Of a stretch of 64,000 bases of DNA, positions 26,083 through 36,862 are shown piece by piece; the first letter of the stretch is position 1, and the number at the start of each line of letters is the position of its first letter. The position numbers and the translations under genes are program-made. This stretch comes from Marinobacter mobilis. Its GTDB lineage: Bacteria > Pseudomonadota > Gammaproteobacteria > Pseudomonadales > Oleiphilaceae. Location: contig NZ_FNNE01000006.1 of NCBI RefSeq assembly GCF_900106945.1, positions 1-64,000 of the forward strand, given 5' to 3'. Below the pieces are notes generated by a model. It ran no database searches and had not been told where the DNA came from. It was given only the letters and a program-made list of their open reading frames with translations.

Positions 26083-26862
26083 ATGTCGGAAAGTGTAACC
26101 GCTGAGATTCCTGTCTTGGCCAGTCAGAGTCCCCGCCATGTTGCCATTATCATGGATGGCAACAACCGCTGGGCCAAGGCGCACAAGCTCAAGGGTGTGG
26201 CAGGGCACAAGGCCGGGGTAAAAGCGGTCAAGGCTGTTGTTGAAACCTGCGCCAGGGAAGGTGTGGAAGTGCTGACCCTGTTTGCGTTCTCCAGTGAAAA
26301 CTGGCGCCGGCCGGCGGAGGAAGTCTCCGCGCTGATGCGCCTGTTCCTGTTCGCTCTTGAACGGGAAGTCAAAAAGCTGCACCGCAATAATATCCGCCTG
26401 AGGATTATCGGTGACCGTTCAGCGTTCAGCCCGGTGCTCCAGGAGCATATGGCCCGGGCGGAGGAACTGACTCGCGATAACACCCTGATGACTCTGGTTA
26501 TCGCTGCCAACTACGGCGGACACTGGGATATTACTCAGGCGACCCGGAAGGTTGCGGAGCAGGTTCGCAATGGCGAGCTTGAGCCTTCTGATATTTCCGA
26601 TGATCTGATCCAGCAGCACCTGTCGATTGGTGACCTGCCAATGCCGGATTTGATGATTCGCACTGCCGGCGAGCAGCGCATCAGCAACTTCCTGCTTTGG
26701 CATCTGGCCTATACAGAATTTTACTTTTCTGACGTTTTCTGGCCCGATTTCCTCGCCGACGAGATGTTGAACGCCTTAGCCGCCTACTCTCAGCGCCAGC
26801 GCCGTTTTGGCCAAACCGACGATCAGTTGGCTGCGGCCAAGATTGATAACAACGAACAATAA
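26083..26862 (+). CDS. uppS: Undecaprenyl diphosphate synthase
   Basis: cis-prenyltransferase that builds C55-PP, the lipid carrier for peptidoglycan and O-antigen. The ATG at 26083 is preferred because of AGGGGAAAG just upstream; 259 residues. HVAIIMDGNNRWAK (catalytic Asp25), FAFSSENWRRP and the late RTAGEQRISNFLLW with FWPDF are diagnostic. First of the uppS-cdsA-dxr lipid-precursor trio. Confidence 0.98.
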   Translation: MSESVTAEIPVLASQSPRHVAIIMDGNNRWAKAHKLKGVAGHKAGVKAVKAVVETCAREGVEVLTLFAFSSENWRRPAEEVSALMRLFLFALEREVKKLHRNNIRLRIIGDRSAFSPVLQEHMARAEELTRDNTLMTLVIAANYGGHWDITQATRKVAEQVRNGELEPSDISDDLIQQHLSIGDLPMPDLMIRTAGEQRISNFLLWHLAYTEFYFSDVFWPDFLADEMLNALAAYSQRQRRFGQTDDQLAAAKIDNNEQ

Positions 26863-26874
26863 GCGAACCTAAAC

Positions 26875-27711
26875 GTGCTAAAAACCCGTGTCATCACTGC
26901 ACTGATCCTTGCCCCCATCGCCATTGGTGGCATCTTCTTCCTGCCGCCGCTCGGCTTTGCGCTATTTACCGGTGTCATGATTACTCTTGGTGCCTGGGAA
27001 TGGGCCAATATGGCCGGAATGAGCAAGCCAGCGGCCCGCATCGGCTATGCTGGCCTGGTCGCGGCAGTCCTGTTCCTGTTGTACGAGCCTCACTCGCTGG
27101 TCTTGTGGCTGGCGTTGGTGTGGTGGGGGATCTGTCTGCTTCTGGTGCGCAGTTACCCGACTGGTTCAAATGTCTGGTCGCCCGTCCCGGTGAGAGCGTT
27201 AATGGGGCTGTGTGTTCTTGTGCCGGCCTGGGTCGGTCTGAACCAGTTGCGTACCGGATCCTTCCAGTTTGGCAGTATTGATAACAACCTGCTGCTGATC
27301 CTCTACGTGTTCTTCATTGTGTGGGTCGCTGATATCGGCGCCTATTTCGCGGGTCGGGCATTCGGCAAAGCCAAGCTGGCGCCGAGGGTCAGTCCTGGCA
27401 AATCCTGGGCGGGAGTCTGGGGTGGCCTTGCCGCCGTCAGCGTGTTGGCGGTTGTTGCTGCCTGGCTGGCGGATGCGGGTGTCCGGGATGGCGGTCTGTT
27501 AATCGTTGCCAGTCTGTTGACCGGGGCTGTTTCGGTTTTGGGTGACCTGCTGGAGAGCATGCTCAAGCGTTTTCGTGGTATCAAGGACAGCAGCCAGCTG
27601 TTGCCGGGTCATGGCGGGATCATGGACCGCATAGACAGTCTGACCGCTGCCATTCCGGTGTTTGCCCTGCTGATCATTCAGCTTGACTGGTTGACAGCAG
27701 GCGGTTGGTAA
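26875..27711 (+). CDS. cdsA: Phosphatidate cytidylyltransferase
   Basis: Inner-membrane enzyme making CDP-diacylglycerol from phosphatidate and CTP. 278 residues, GTG start at 26875, about eight membrane segments. The family signature near the C-terminus is present: [20 protein letters not shown], then [14 protein letters not shown]. It overlaps the dxr start by one base. Confidence 0.98.
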   Translation: MLKTRVITALILAPIAIGGIFFLPPLGFALFTGVMITLGAWEWANMAGMSKPAARIGYAGLVAAVLFLLYEPHSLVLWLALVWWGICLLLVRSYPTGSNVWSPVPVRALMGLCVLVPAWVGLNQLRTGSFQFGSIDNNLLLILYVFFIVWVADIGAYFAGRAFGKAKLAPRVSPGKSWAGVWGGLAAVSVLAVVAAWLADAGVRDGGLLIVASLLTGAVSVLGDLLESMLKRFRGIKDSSQLLPGHGGIMDRIDSLTAAIPVFALLIIQLDWLTAGGW

Positions 27712-28883
27712 TGCGCAATGTCACGGTTCTCGGTGCGACTGGCTCCATTGGCCAGAGTACCCTGGATGTCATTCGCCGCCACCCCGAGCGATTTTCAGTC
27801 TATGCCCTGACTGCCAGCTCACGGTTTGAAGAGATGGCGGCCCTGTGTCGTGAATTCAGGCCCCGGGTTGCCGTGATGGCTGATGAGGGGGCGGCAGCGT
27901 CACTGTCGCGGGCCCTGGGTGAGTGCAGTGATACCGAAGTGCTGGCAGGCGAATCCGGATTATGCGAGGTTGCCAGCGTGGATGAGGCTGACACGGTCAT
28001 GGCGGCGATTGTTGGCGCGGCTGGACTGGCGCCCACCCTTGCTGCCGTCAGGGCTGGCAAACGGGTCTTGCTGGCCAATAAAGAAGCTCTGGTCATGTCA
28101 GGGCAGCTGTTTATGGATGCGGTGGCAGATTCCGGCAGTGAGCTGCTTCCCATTGATAGTGAACACAATGCGATTTTTCAGTGCCTGCCTCCCGCCCAGG
28201 TGCGTGACCTGCCAGGTGCCGGAGTCAGACGCATCCTGCTGACCGCTTCTGGCGGACCTTTCCGTACTCACAGCGCAGAAGATCTTGCATCCGTCACGCC
28301 CGAGCAGGCATGCGCTCATCCCAACTGGACCATGGGCCGGAAGATCTCCGTGGACTCGGCAACCCTGATGAACAAGGGGCTGGAGCTGATTGAGGCCTGC
28401 TGGCTGTTCAACACCACGCCTGACCGGGTTGAGGTTCACATACACCCTGAGAGCATCATTCATTCCATGGTCGACTATATCGACGGTTCGGTGCTGGCCC
28501 AGTTAGGGAGTCCGGATATGCGCACTCCCATCGCCAATGGTCTGGCCTGGCCGGAGCGAATTGACGCAGGGGTTCCCTCTCTGGATCTGTTTGCTCTGGG
28601 ACGCTTTCACTTTGAGCGGCCCGATGTGGCTCGCTTCCCTTGCCTGAGGCTGGCATCTGAGGCTTTTCGCCTGGGCGGGACGGCACCGGCAGTGCTGAAT
28701 GCAGCCAATGAAGTCGCGGTGGATGCGTTTCTTAACGGTAAGATACGTTTTATTGACATACCATCGGTGATAGAGCGCACACTGGAGCGCGTCGCTGATG
28801 TGCCGGCCGACGGGTTTGAGACGATATTTGCCAAGGACAGAGAAGCCCGTTCCGTAGCGAACGAATACCTGAACAACCTGTAG
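27711..28883 (+). CDS. dxr: 1-deoxy-D-xylulose 5-phosphate reductoisomerase
   Basis: NADPH-dependent second step of the MEP isoprenoid pathway. The ATG at 27711 overlaps the cdsA stop (TAATG) and gives 390 residues. The N-terminal [16 protein letters not shown] binds [24 protein letters not shown] (metal-binding Asp/Glu) and the flexible-loop [19 protein letters not shown] are all intact. Confidence 0.98.
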   Translation: MRNVTVLGATGSIGQSTLDVIRRHPERFSVYALTASSRFEEMAALCREFRPRVAVMADEGAAASLSRALGECSDTEVLAGESGLCEVASVDEADTVMAAIVGAAGLAPTLAAVRAGKRVLLANKEALVMSGQLFMDAVADSGSELLPIDSEHNAIFQCLPPAQVRDLPGAGVRRILLTASGGPFRTHSAEDLASVTPEQACAHPNWTMGRKISVDSATLMNKGLELIEACWLFNTTPDRVEVHIHPESIIHSMVDYIDGSVLAQLGSPDMRTPIANGLAWPERIDAGVPSLDLFALGRFHFERPDVARFPCLRLASEAFRLGGTAPAVLNAANEVAVDAFLNGKIRFIDIPSVIERTLERVADVPADGFETIFAKDREARSVANEYLNNL

Positions 28884-29077
28884 CGAGCCTCCCGGATAAG
28901 GTCCGGCGTGGCTGCACGTTAGCAGCGCGACAGGAACACAGGGTAAAGTTTGCGGTCTGAAGCGGTAGGCTTGCCGGAGCATGTGCGTTCGAGGAGGCGG
29001 CGACAAACCGTCTGGACGGCGCGAGCCTGTCGAGGCCGTGTTGATTGACAAGGTGGGGTGATGGCCCCGGGAGTTGT

Positions 29078-30436
29078 ATGGAATTCATTCAGACCGTTCT
29101 GGCGCTGGTTCTGACGCTGGGCATCCTGGTCACAATTCACGAATATGGGCACTTCTGGGTTGCCCGGCGTTGTGGTGTCAAGGTATTGCGGTTCTCGGTG
29201 GGGTTTGGCAATCCCATCTATTCCTGGTACGACCGGCACGGCACCGAGTTCGCCATCGCCGCCATTCCTCTGGGCGGTTACGTCAAAATGCTCGACGAAC
29301 GCGAAGGGCCGGTTGCGGACGAAGAGCGGGATCGGGCGTTTACCTCCAAGCCTCCCGGGCAGCGGATTGCCATCGCTGCAGCGGGCCCGGCCGCCAATTT
29401 TCTGTTTGCCATCGCCGCCTACTGGTTGCTGTCGGTCATTGGCTTTACCACTGTTGCGCCTGTGGTCGGGGAAGTGGCCCCGCAGTCGGTAGCGGAGCGT
29501 ATGGGGTTGTCTGGCGGGATGGAGATCCTGGCTGTTGATGGCCATGAGGTCTCTTCCTGGCGCGATATCAATATGCGGCTGTTGGAGCGGGCAGGGGAGT
29601 ATGGTGAGGTTTCCCTGACCGTGACTGAGGCTGCTGATGGCGCCGGGGAGCGTACGCTCATTGGAGACCTGGGTGGCTGGCGGCTGAATGAGGATAACCC
29701 GTATCCGCTGCAGGAATTTGGTGTGTCACCCTGGCGTCCGGCCGTTCCGGCGGTGATTGGTGAGGTTGCAGCAGATGGCCGGGCAGCGTCTGCCGGTTTG
29801 CTCGCCGGTGACCGTGTGGTTGCGGTCGATGGTGAGGTGATCGGTAACTGGTTCGAGTTGGTTGAACACATCCGTAATGCGCCTGAGCAGGAACTGAGTG
29901 TTACGGTGGTTCGCGAGCAGGGCGAGTTTGAGCTCAGCGTGACGCCGGCGGAACGCACCGCCGAGGACGGTCAGGTGACTGGTTTTATCGGTGCCGGAGT
30001 AACTCCGATAAGATGGCCGGACGAATTCTTGCGCGAAGTCAGTTACAATCCGCTCTCTGCGATTCCCCATGCGATTGGGGAAACCTGGTCTGACACCCGT
30101 CTGACTCTGGTTGCGGTGAAAAAGATGCTGACGGGTCTGCTGTCACCCAGTAACCTCAGTGGTCCGATCACCATCGCAAGGATTGCTGAAGAAAGTGTCA
30201 GCTCTGGTTTTGAGGATTTTATTCGCTTTCTGGCTTACCTGAGTGTCAGCCTGGGGGTGTTGAACCTGCTGCCCGTGCCCGTACTGGATGGTGGACACAT
30301 CGTGTTCTACACCATCGAGGCGATTCGCCGGAAGCCGGTTTCCGAGCAGGCGCAGGCACTTGGATTACGAATTGGTATGGTAATGATTCTTTCATTGATG
30401 GTGTTTGCACTTTACAACGACCTGATGCGGTTGTGA
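29078..30436 (+). CDS. rseP: Site-2 intramembrane metalloprotease RseP
   Basis: Cleaves the RseA anti-sigma factor within the membrane to release sigma-E, and clears signal-peptide remnants. Start at 29078 (MEFIQTVLALVLTLGIL), 452 residues. The zinc motif HEYGH is in the first membrane helix (His21, Glu22, His25); the second metal motif is VPVLDGGHIVFY near the C-terminus. Two periplasmic PDZ domains lie between, at about 115-310. It is followed by bamA, as in other gammaproteobacteria, linking envelope-stress signalling to outer-membrane assembly. Confidence 0.97.
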   Translation: MEFIQTVLALVLTLGILVTIHEYGHFWVARRCGVKVLRFSVGFGNPIYSWYDRHGTEFAIAAIPLGGYVKMLDEREGPVADEERDRAFTSKPPGQRIAIAAAGPAANFLFAIAAYWLLSVIGFTTVAPVVGEVAPQSVAERMGLSGGMEILAVDGHEVSSWRDINMRLLERAGEYGEVSLTVTEAADGAGERTLIGDLGGWRLNEDNPYPLQEFGVSPWRPAVPAVIGEVAADGRAASAGLLAGDRVVAVDGEVIGNWFELVEHIRNAPEQELSVTVVREQGEFELSVTPAERTAEDGQVTGFIGAGVTPIRWPDEFLREVSYNPLSAIPHAIGETWSDTRLTLVAVKKMLTGLLSPSNLSGPITIARIAEESVSSGFEDFIRFLAYLSVSLGVLNLLPVPVLDGGHIVFYTIEAIRRKPVSEQAQALGLRIGMVMILSLMVFALYNDLMRL

Positions 30437-30479
30437 GAATTGCCACCTTCTTACCCGCACTAACAGGCGAAATAATTGA

Positions 30480-32798
30480 ATGAGACGTTCTCTTTTCGGC
30501 GCGGTATTCGGCCTATTAGTTACAACAGTCGGTGGCCAGCCTGCCCAGGCTGATGATTTCATCGTATCGGACATTGAGGTAGAAGGACTGCAGCGGGTCT
30601 CCGCCGGCAGCGTCTTCTCTGCGTTCCCGATTGCCGTTGGCGAGGAGCTTGACCCGCAGGTTCTGGCCGGTGCGATTAAGACCCTGTTCCAGACCGGCTT
30701 GTTTACGGATATTCAGGCGAGTCGTGATGGAAATGTCCTGATCCTGACGGTCACCGAACGACCGAGCATCAGCTCGATCGAGATCGAAGGGAACAAGAAC
30801 ATCGAAACGGATATGCTGATGGATGCCCTGTCCACTGCAGGCCTGGATGAAGGGCAGGTCTTCCGTCGTGCGACCCTGGATCGTCTTGAACTCGAAATTC
30901 TCCGGTCCTACGTGTCCCAGGGCCGTTACAGTGCCCGGGTTCAGGCAACCGCCGAGGAACTGCCTCGTAACCGGGTTGCGGTCAGACTGGATATCAATGA
31001 GGGTGATGTTGCTGCGATTCAGCACATCAATATCATTGGTAACGAGGCCTTCTCCGATGAAGAGCTGCTGGGGTTAATGGAGCTTCAGACGTCCAGTTTG
31101 TGGGCCTCCATCACCAGTGCGGACAAGTACGCCCGTGAACGCCTCAGTGGGGATCTGGAAACCCTGAGGTCCTATTACCTGGATCGGGGGTATATCGATT
31201 TCACGGTAGAATCGAGTCAGGTCTCCATTTCGCCGAACAAGAAAGACGTTTTCATCTCCATTGCGATTGATGAAGGGCCTCAGTACACCGTGCGTGATAT
31301 TCAGCTGCGAGGCGATCTTATCCTCGCGGAAGAGGCAATGCGTAACCTCATTTTTATCCAGCCGGGCGACGTCTATTCCCGCGCAGGTATGACGTCAACC
31401 TCTGAGATCCTGTCCCGCCGTCTGGGTACCGAAGGCTACGCCTTCGCCAACGTCAATGCGATTCCGGAAACCCATGAGGACAACACGGCAACTGTGACCT
31501 TCTACGTGGAGCCGGGCAGGCGAGCGTACGTGCGCCGGATCAACTTCAGCGGCAACGTATCCACCCGCGATGATGTACTGCGTCAGGAAATGAACCAGAT
31601 GGAGGGTGGGGTTGCGTCCACCGATCGGATCGAATTCTCCAAGACCCGTCTGGAACGGTTGGGGTTCTTCAAAACCGTGAATGTGGAAACCGTTCCGGTT
31701 CCGGGCACCGACGACATGGTTGATGTGAATTACACGGTTGAAGAGCAGCCGACAGGAAGTCTGTCTGCGTCTGTGGGCTACTCCCAAACCTCCGGGGCCA
31801 TTCTGGGGGCCAATATCTCAGAGAACAACTTCTTCGGTACCGGTAAGCGGGTATCCATTGGCGCAAATGTCAGTGATTCGGTCAAAAGCGCCAACTTCAC
31901 TTACCTGGACCCGTACTTCACAGTAGATGGGGTCAGCCGCGGGTTCAGTCTTTTTGCCCGTGAAACTGATTACGAGTCGGAAGACATTTCATCCTACCTG
32001 CTCGACGAAATGGGTGGGCGTCTGACCTTTGGTTACCCGGTTGATAACATCACCCGTCTGAACTTTGGTGTTGGCTACACGCATTCCAAGATTCAGACCG
32101 GCGAATTTACGGCGCTGGAAGTTCAAGACTTCATCGCTGAGCAGGGCAGCACCTACGGCAACTACTTCCTGTTTGGTTCCTGGAACCGCAGCACCTTGAA
32201 CCGGGGTGTGCTGCCGAGCGACGGTTACAGCCATTCGTTGTCGCTGGACGTGGCGGTGCCGGGCAGTGACCTGACGTTCTATAAATTGCGCCACAAGACT
32301 GACTGGTTCCAGCCGCTGAACAATGCCCAGAGCTGGGTGCTCAGGCTGCGTACCGAAGTCGGCTACGGCGATGGCTACGGCGATATTACGTCCATGCCAT
32401 TCTACGAGCACTTCTACGCCGGTGGTTATGGTTCCGTTCGCGGTTATGAAGCAAACTCGCTGGGCCCCTTGGCGACCAACAGCCCTAATGACAATTCGGA
32501 TCCTGATCCGTTTGGCGGTAACCTGTTGGCGGAAGGCAGTCTGGAACTGATTTTCCCGACACCGTTCGCCGGAGATACCCGCTCCATGAGAACGGCGTTT
32601 TTCCTGGATGGTGGTCAGGTGTTTGATTCTGACCGCGGTTACGAGCCGGAGGTCGGCGACATCCGTTACTCAGCGGGTGTGAGCTTCCAGTGGATTACCG
32701 CTGTTGGCCCGTTGGCATTCAGTCTGGCCAAGCCGCTGAATGACAAGCCTGGGGATGATACCCAGGTGTTCCAGTTCTCGCTGGGGCAGAGCTTCTGA
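30480..32798 (+). CDS. bamA: Outer-membrane protein assembly factor BamA
   Basis: Core subunit of the BAM complex that inserts beta-barrel proteins. 772 residues with a cleavable signal peptide (cleavage probably after PAQA near residue 24), five POTRA domains over about 25-420 and a C-terminal 16-strand barrel. The conserved surface-loop VRGYEANSLGP motif and the terminal aromatic residue (LGQSF) are present. It starts 43 bases after rseP. Confidence 0.98.
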   Translation: MRRSLFGAVFGLLVTTVGGQPAQADDFIVSDIEVEGLQRVSAGSVFSAFPIAVGEELDPQVLAGAIKTLFQTGLFTDIQASRDGNVLILTVTERPSISSIEIEGNKNIETDMLMDALSTAGLDEGQVFRRATLDRLELEILRSYVSQGRYSARVQATAEELPRNRVAVRLDINEGDVAAIQHINIIGNEAFSDEELLGLMELQTSSLWASITSADKYARERLSGDLETLRSYYLDRGYIDFTVESSQVSISPNKKDVFISIAIDEGPQYTVRDIQLRGDLILAEEAMRNLIFIQPGDVYSRAGMTSTSEILSRRLGTEGYAFANVNAIPETHEDNTATVTFYVEPGRRAYVRRINFSGNVSTRDDVLRQEMNQMEGGVASTDRIEFSKTRLERLGFFKTVNVETVPVPGTDDMVDVNYTVEEQPTGSLSASVGYSQTSGAILGANISENNFFGTGKRVSIGANVSDSVKSANFTYLDPYFTVDGVSRGFSLFARETDYESEDISSYLLDEMGGRLTFGYPVDNITRLNFGVGYTHSKIQTGEFTALEVQDFIAEQGSTYGNYFLFGSWNRSTLNRGVLPSDGYSHSLSLDVAVPGSDLTFYKLRHKTDWFQPLNNAQSWVLRLRTEVGYGDGYGDITSMPFYEHFYAGGYGSVRGYEANSLGPLATNSPNDNSDPDPFGGNLLAEGSLELIFPTPFAGDTRSMRTAFFLDGGQVFDSDRGYEPEVGDIRYSAGVSFQWITAVGPLAFSLAKPLNDKPGDDTQVFQFSLGQSF

Positions 32799-32843
32799 TA
32801 ACACAGGATATGTGGTTAGCCTATAACAATGAGGAGAATGAAC

Positions 32844-33341
32844 ATGTTTAGACTGCGCGCCTTTATTGCCCTGGTTGCGATGACACTTGCGGTTCCGGCT
32901 GTTGCGGAGACCCGGATTGGAGTTGTGGACCTTCGTCAGGCCCTGTTTTCCTCCAACGCTGCCCAGGCTTTCAGTGAGCAGCTGCAGCAGGAATTTTCTG
33001 ACGACGAGGAAAGTGTGCGTGCCGCCCAGGAAGCTGCGCGCCAGTTGGGCGAGCGTCTGGAAAAGGACGGCGCCATGATGAACGAATCCGAGCGCAACGA
33101 GCTGAACACCCAGTTCCAGGAAAAAGTACAGGAATTCAATTTCCTGCGTCAGCGTCTGGACACGGCGGTTTCCGGTCGCAAGCAAGCCTTCCTTGAGCAG
33201 GCCCGCCCCAGTGTGGATGCTGCTGTGCAGGAGTTGCTGGAAGAGCAGAACCTGGACTTGATCCTCCCCAGCGAAGCCGTTGTCTACGTCAAGCCAGACC
33301 TGAACCTGACGCCGCAATTGCTGGAAAAACTGAACCAGTAA
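32844..33341 (+). CDS. ompH: OmpH/Skp family periplasmic chaperone
   Basis: Holds unfolded outer-membrane proteins in the periplasm for BamA. Three ATGs are close together (32829, 32838, 32844); the last has GAGGAG at ideal distance and gives a clean signal peptide ([22 protein letters not shown]) and 165 residues. The mature part is a long charged helical hairpin with [13 protein letters not shown] at the start and [11 protein letters not shown] at the end, as in Skp. Confidence 0.93.
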   Translation: MFRLRAFIALVAMTLAVPAVAETRIGVVDLRQALFSSNAAQAFSEQLQQEFSDDEESVRAAQEAARQLGERLEKDGAMMNESERNELNTQFQEKVQEFNFLRQRLDTAVSGRKQAFLEQARPSVDAAVQELLEEQNLDLILPSEAVVYVKPDLNLTPQLLEKLNQ

Positions 33342-33350
33342 TGATGATCT

Positions 33351-33370
33351 TCGCCCCGTTAGCGGGGCGA
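33351..33370 (+). terminator. Stem-loop between ompH and lpxD
   Basis: TCGCCCCG (33351-33358) pairs with CGGGGCGA (33363-33370) over a TTAG loop, directly after the ompH stop. It lacks a T-run, so it probably tunes expression between ompH and lpxD rather than ending the transcript. Confidence 0.5.
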
Positions 33371-33405
33371 TTCCTGGATTCTGGTCATTCCTCGCGGAGC
33401 CTGCA

Positions 33406-34431
33406 ATGACACCTGCTACCTATACACTTGGAGAGATCGCGGAAGCCCTTGGCGCTGAGCTCAGAGGCGATCCCGACACCAGAATCCATGGACTGGCTAC
33501 CCTTCAGGCGGCTGAGCCCGGCCAGATTTCGTTTCTGGCGAATCCCTCTTATGCCCGCTACCTCGAGGGCAGTCGCGCCTCGGCTGTGATCCTTTCCCCA
33601 GCCGCCGCGGAGCAATCTCAGACCAATGTCCTGTTACTGGATAACCCCTATCTTGGTTATGCTCGCCTCAGTCACTGGTTTGATCCTGCACCTCTAGCAC
33701 AGCCCGGCATTCACCCCACTGCGGTGGTGGATGCCTCGGTCACCGTGCCTGACAGTGCCAGCATTGGCCCGATGGCCGTCGTCGAAGCGGATGTTGTTAT
33801 TGGCGACGGTGTTGTCATTGGTGCCGGATGTGTCGTGGGCGCACGCTGTGAACTGGGCGCCGGAACGGTGCTGAGGGCTCGTGCAACCCTTGCCCACGAC
33901 GTTATTCTGGGACAACGCTGCCATATTCTGAGTGGCGCAGTGCTGGGCTCCGATGGTTTTGGCTTTGCCAACGAGCGGGGCGTCTGGCATCGCATTGCCC
34001 AGGTTGGCCGAGTGGTTCTGGGAGACGATGTCGAAGTCGGGGCCAACACCACCATTGACCGTGGTGCCCTTGATGACACTGTGATCGGCAACGGTGTGAA
34101 GCTGGATAACCTGATCCAGATTGCCCACAACGTGACCATCGGCGACCATTCGGCGATGGCGGCCAAAGTGGGTATTGCCGGTAGCACCCGAATTGGGCGA
34201 CATTGTGTTTTTGGCGGCGCTTCCGGCGTAGCCGGGCATCTGGAGATTGCAGATCAGGTTCACCTTACGGGAATGACGCTTGTCACCGGTCATATTTCCG
34301 AGCCGGGGGTCTACTCTTCTGGTACAGGTGCTGAACCGAACAAGCAGTGGCGAAAAAACGCGGTTCGCTTCCGACAGCTGGATGCCATGGCTCGAAAGCT
34401 GAAGGAACTTGAAAAGAAATTAGAGGGCTGA
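33406..34431 (+). CDS. lpxD: UDP-3-O-acylglucosamine N-acyltransferase
   Basis: Third step of lipid A synthesis, adding the N-linked 3-hydroxyacyl chain. 341 residues: an N-terminal uridine-binding domain ([27 protein letters not shown]), then a left-handed beta helix of hexapeptide repeats from about residue 100, with the catalytic His in [15 protein letters not shown] (about residue 240) and a C-terminal helix. Part of lpxD-fabZ-lpxA-lpxB. Confidence 0.98.
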   Translation: MTPATYTLGEIAEALGAELRGDPDTRIHGLATLQAAEPGQISFLANPSYARYLEGSRASAVILSPAAAEQSQTNVLLLDNPYLGYARLSHWFDPAPLAQPGIHPTAVVDASVTVPDSASIGPMAVVEADVVIGDGVVIGAGCVVGARCELGAGTVLRARATLAHDVILGQRCHILSGAVLGSDGFGFANERGVWHRIAQVGRVVLGDDVEVGANTTIDRGALDDTVIGNGVKLDNLIQIAHNVTIGDHSAMAAKVGIAGSTRIGRHCVFGGASGVAGHLEIADQVHLTGMTLVTGHISEPGVYSSGTGAEPNKQWRKNAVRFRQLDAMARKLKELEKKLEG

Positions 34432-34442
34432 GGCCGATCCTG

Positions 34443-34880
34443 ATGATGCACATTAAAGAAATCATGGAGTTCCTTCCACACCGTTACCCGTTCCTGCTGG
34501 TTGATCGTGTACTGGAAGTCGAAAAAGGAAAATCAATTGTTGGGTACAAGAACGTATCCATCAATGAGCCGTTCTTTAACGGGCACTTTCCCAACCACCC
34601 GGTCATGCCTGGCGTTCTGATCGTTGAAGCCATGGCCCAGCTGTCCGGTATCCTCGGCTTTGTGACGGTGGACAGGAAACCGTCTGACGGCGTGGTACAC
34701 TATCTCGCTGGCTCCAGCAAGGTGCGCTTCAAGCGGCCTGTTGTGCCAGGGGATCAATTGCGGATGGAGTCGCAGTTTATATCCGGTAAACATGGAATCT
34801 GGAAATTTGACTGCCGTGCGCTGGTTGACGGAGAAGTGGCCTGCGTCGCGGAGGTTATGACCGCTGAGAGAGATGTTTAA
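34443..34880 (+). CDS. fabZ: 3-hydroxyacyl-ACP dehydratase FabZ
   Basis: Dehydrates beta-hydroxyacyl-ACP in fatty-acid elongation and shares its substrate with LpxA and LpxD. 145 residues in a hot-dog fold, with [34 protein letters not shown] (active-site His and, further on, Glu) and RPVVPGDQL. The start may be either of two adjacent ATGs. Overlaps lpxA by one base (TAATG). Confidence 0.98.
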   Translation: MMHIKEIMEFLPHRYPFLLVDRVLEVEKGKSIVGYKNVSINEPFFNGHFPNHPVMPGVLIVEAMAQLSGILGFVTVDRKPSDGVVHYLAGSSKVRFKRPVVPGDQLRMESQFISGKHGIWKFDCRALVDGEVACVAEVMTAERDV

Positions 34881-35671
34881 TGGCGACAACTGATTGGTCG
34901 GGAGTTCATCCGCAGGCAATTGTAGATCCTTCCGCCAAACTTGCCGACGGCGTAACAGTCGGGCCCTGGAGTTATATCGGGCCAGACGTCGAAATCGGTG
35001 AAGGCACTGAAATCATGTCCCACGTTGTAGTCAAGGGCCCTACGGTCATTGGTCGCAACAATCGGATATTCCAGTTCTCCAGTATCGGAGAGGAATGTCA
35101 GGACAAGAAGTACGCGGGTGAGCCTACCACTCTGGTGATCGGTGACGACAACGTTATCCGTGAGAACTGCACCATTCACCGGGGTACGGTTCAGGATCAG
35201 GGCGAAACCCGGATCGGCAGCGGTAACCTGTTGATGGCTTATGTCCATGTCGCCCACGACTGTGTTGTGGGTGACAATGTCATCCTGGCTAACTGTGCCA
35301 CGCTGGCGGGTCATGTCACCGTGGGTGACTGGGCCATCCTGGGTGGTGGCACTATGGTGCACCAGTTCTGCAAGATCGGTCCCCACAGTATGAGTGCGGG
35401 TGGCAGTATCGTACTGAAGGACATTCCAGCCTATGTCATGGCGAGCGGCCAATCCGCTGAGCCCTTTGGTATGAATGTCGAAGGCCTCAAGCGCCGGGGT
35501 TTCAGCAAGGATGCCTTGCTGGCGCTGCGTCGCGCCTACAAGGTGATCTATCGCCAGGGGCTGACCACCGAGCAGGCGATTGAAACCCTGGAAGCCGAGT
35601 TCGCCGACATTCCAGAGGTCAAACCGCTGATTGAATCCCTGCGTGGTACCCATCGCGGCATCATTCGCTAA
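34880..35671 (+). CDS. lpxA: UDP-N-acetylglucosamine acyltransferase
   Basis: First step of lipid A synthesis. 263 residues of mostly beta-helix hexapeptides; LLMAYVHVAHDCVVGDNV carries the catalytic His, and ASGQSAEPFGMNVEGLKRRGF begins the C-terminal helical domain. Chain-length selectivity cannot be called safely from the sequence. It is directly followed by lpxB with no gap. Confidence 0.98.
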   Translation: MATTDWSGVHPQAIVDPSAKLADGVTVGPWSYIGPDVEIGEGTEIMSHVVVKGPTVIGRNNRIFQFSSIGEECQDKKYAGEPTTLVIGDDNVIRENCTIHRGTVQDQGETRIGSGNLLMAYVHVAHDCVVGDNVILANCATLAGHVTVGDWAILGGGTMVHQFCKIGPHSMSAGGSIVLKDIPAYVMASGQSAEPFGMNVEGLKRRGFSKDALLALRRAYKVIYRQGLTTEQAIETLEAEFADIPEVKPLIESLRGTHRGIIR

Positions 35672-36862
35672 GTGGCCTCGTCTGTGACCTGCAACGTTTC
35701 GAGAGTGATCAGCGAGCGCCGGATTACCTTTGGCATTGTGGCCGGGGAAGCCTCTGGCGATATTCTTGGAGCAGGATTGATCCGTTCCCTCAGAGCGCGC
35801 TATCCCAAGGCGCGTTTTGTGGGTATTGGCGGTGATGAAATGATTGCCCAGGGTTTTCATTCCCTGGTTCCGATGGAGCGCCTGTCTGTCATGGGGCTCG
35901 TCGAGGTGCTGGGGCGTCTGCGTGAGTTGTTCAGCATTCGCGACCGGCTCATGGATTACTTCCTGACAACACCGCCAGATGTCGTCATCGGCATCGATTC
36001 CCCGGACTTTACTCTCGGCGTTGAACGCCGATGCCGCGACGCCGGTATCCCCACGGTCCACTATGTCAGCCCTTCGGTTTGGGCCTGGCGCCAGAAGCGT
36101 ATTTTCAAGATCGCAAAATCCGTCGATCTGATGCTGACCTTGTTTCCCTTTGAAGCCCGGTTCTATGAAGAGCATCAGGTGCCTGTGGCGTTTGTTGGCC
36201 ATCCTTTGGCGGACCGGATTCCCATGGAGACGGATACCGAAGGCGCCCGCCAGTCCCTTGGGCTGAGTGATGAGGCTCCGGTGCTGGCCATCCTTCCGGG
36301 CAGTCGCGGTGGTGAGGTGGCCAGGCTTGGTGATCTCTTCCTCTCTGCCGCGCGCTGGATCCAATCCCATCGTGCTGATGTTCAACTGGTCATACCCTGC
36401 GTTAACCGGGAGCGGGAACTGCAGGTGAGGGCACTGGTGGAGAGTCTGGACGTCAAACTGCCGGTGACCATTGTCCGGGGACGTTCCCGGGAGGTGATGG
36501 CGGCTGCTGATGTGGTGTTACTGGCGTCAGGTACGGCAACCCTTGAGGCCATGCTGCTAAAGAAGCCCATGGTGGTCGGTTATCGCCTGAGTGCATTGAG
36601 TTACAAGCTGGTATCTCGTCTGGTTAAAGTGCCCTATGTCGCCCTTCCCAACCTCTTGTCGGGAGAGGCGTTGGTGCCAGAGCTGTTGCAGGATGATGCA
36701 ACCCCCGAGGCTCTCGGTGCTGCCGTACTGGAACGACTGGAAAACGACGGTGAGCGTGAGCGTCTCCGGGTTGCCTTCAGCGATCTTCACCACGAGTTGC
36801 GTCGCACGGCTGACGAGCGGGCCGCCACGGCCATTTCGAGCCTGCTGGAAAAGGTCTCCTGA
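35672..36862 (+). CDS. lpxB: Lipid-A-disaccharide synthase
   Basis: Family GT19 glycosyltransferase joining UDP-diacylglucosamine and lipid X at the membrane. 396 residues from a GTG immediately after the lpxA stop. Diagnostic motifs: [47 protein letters not shown] and LPGSRGGEV. About 17 residues precede the usual start of the family, so an internal start is possible. It overlaps rnhB by one base (TGATG). Confidence 0.97.
   Translation: MASSVTCNVSRVISERRITFGIVAGEASGDILGAGLIRSLRARYPKARFVGIGGDEMIAQGFHSLVPMERLSVMGLVEVLGRLRELFSIRDRLMDYFLTTPPDVVIGIDSPDFTLGVERRCRDAGIPTVHYVSPSVWAWRQKRIFKIAKSVDLMLTLFPFEARFYEEHQVPVAFVGHPLADRIPMETDTEGARQSLGLSDEAPVLAILPGSRGGEVARLGDLFLSAARWIQSHRADVQLVIPCVNRERELQVRALVESLDVKLPVTIVRGRSREVMAAADVVLLASGTATLEAMLLKKPMVVGYRLSALSYKLVSRLVKVPYVALPNLLSGEALVPELLQDDATPEALGAAVLERLENDGERERLRVAFSDLHHELRRTADERAATAISSLLEKVS

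Noticed and set aside
34877..36385. 502-codon minus-strand open frame across lpxA and lpxB
   Set aside because: Spans two real overlapping genes, carries no family motif and has no translation signal.
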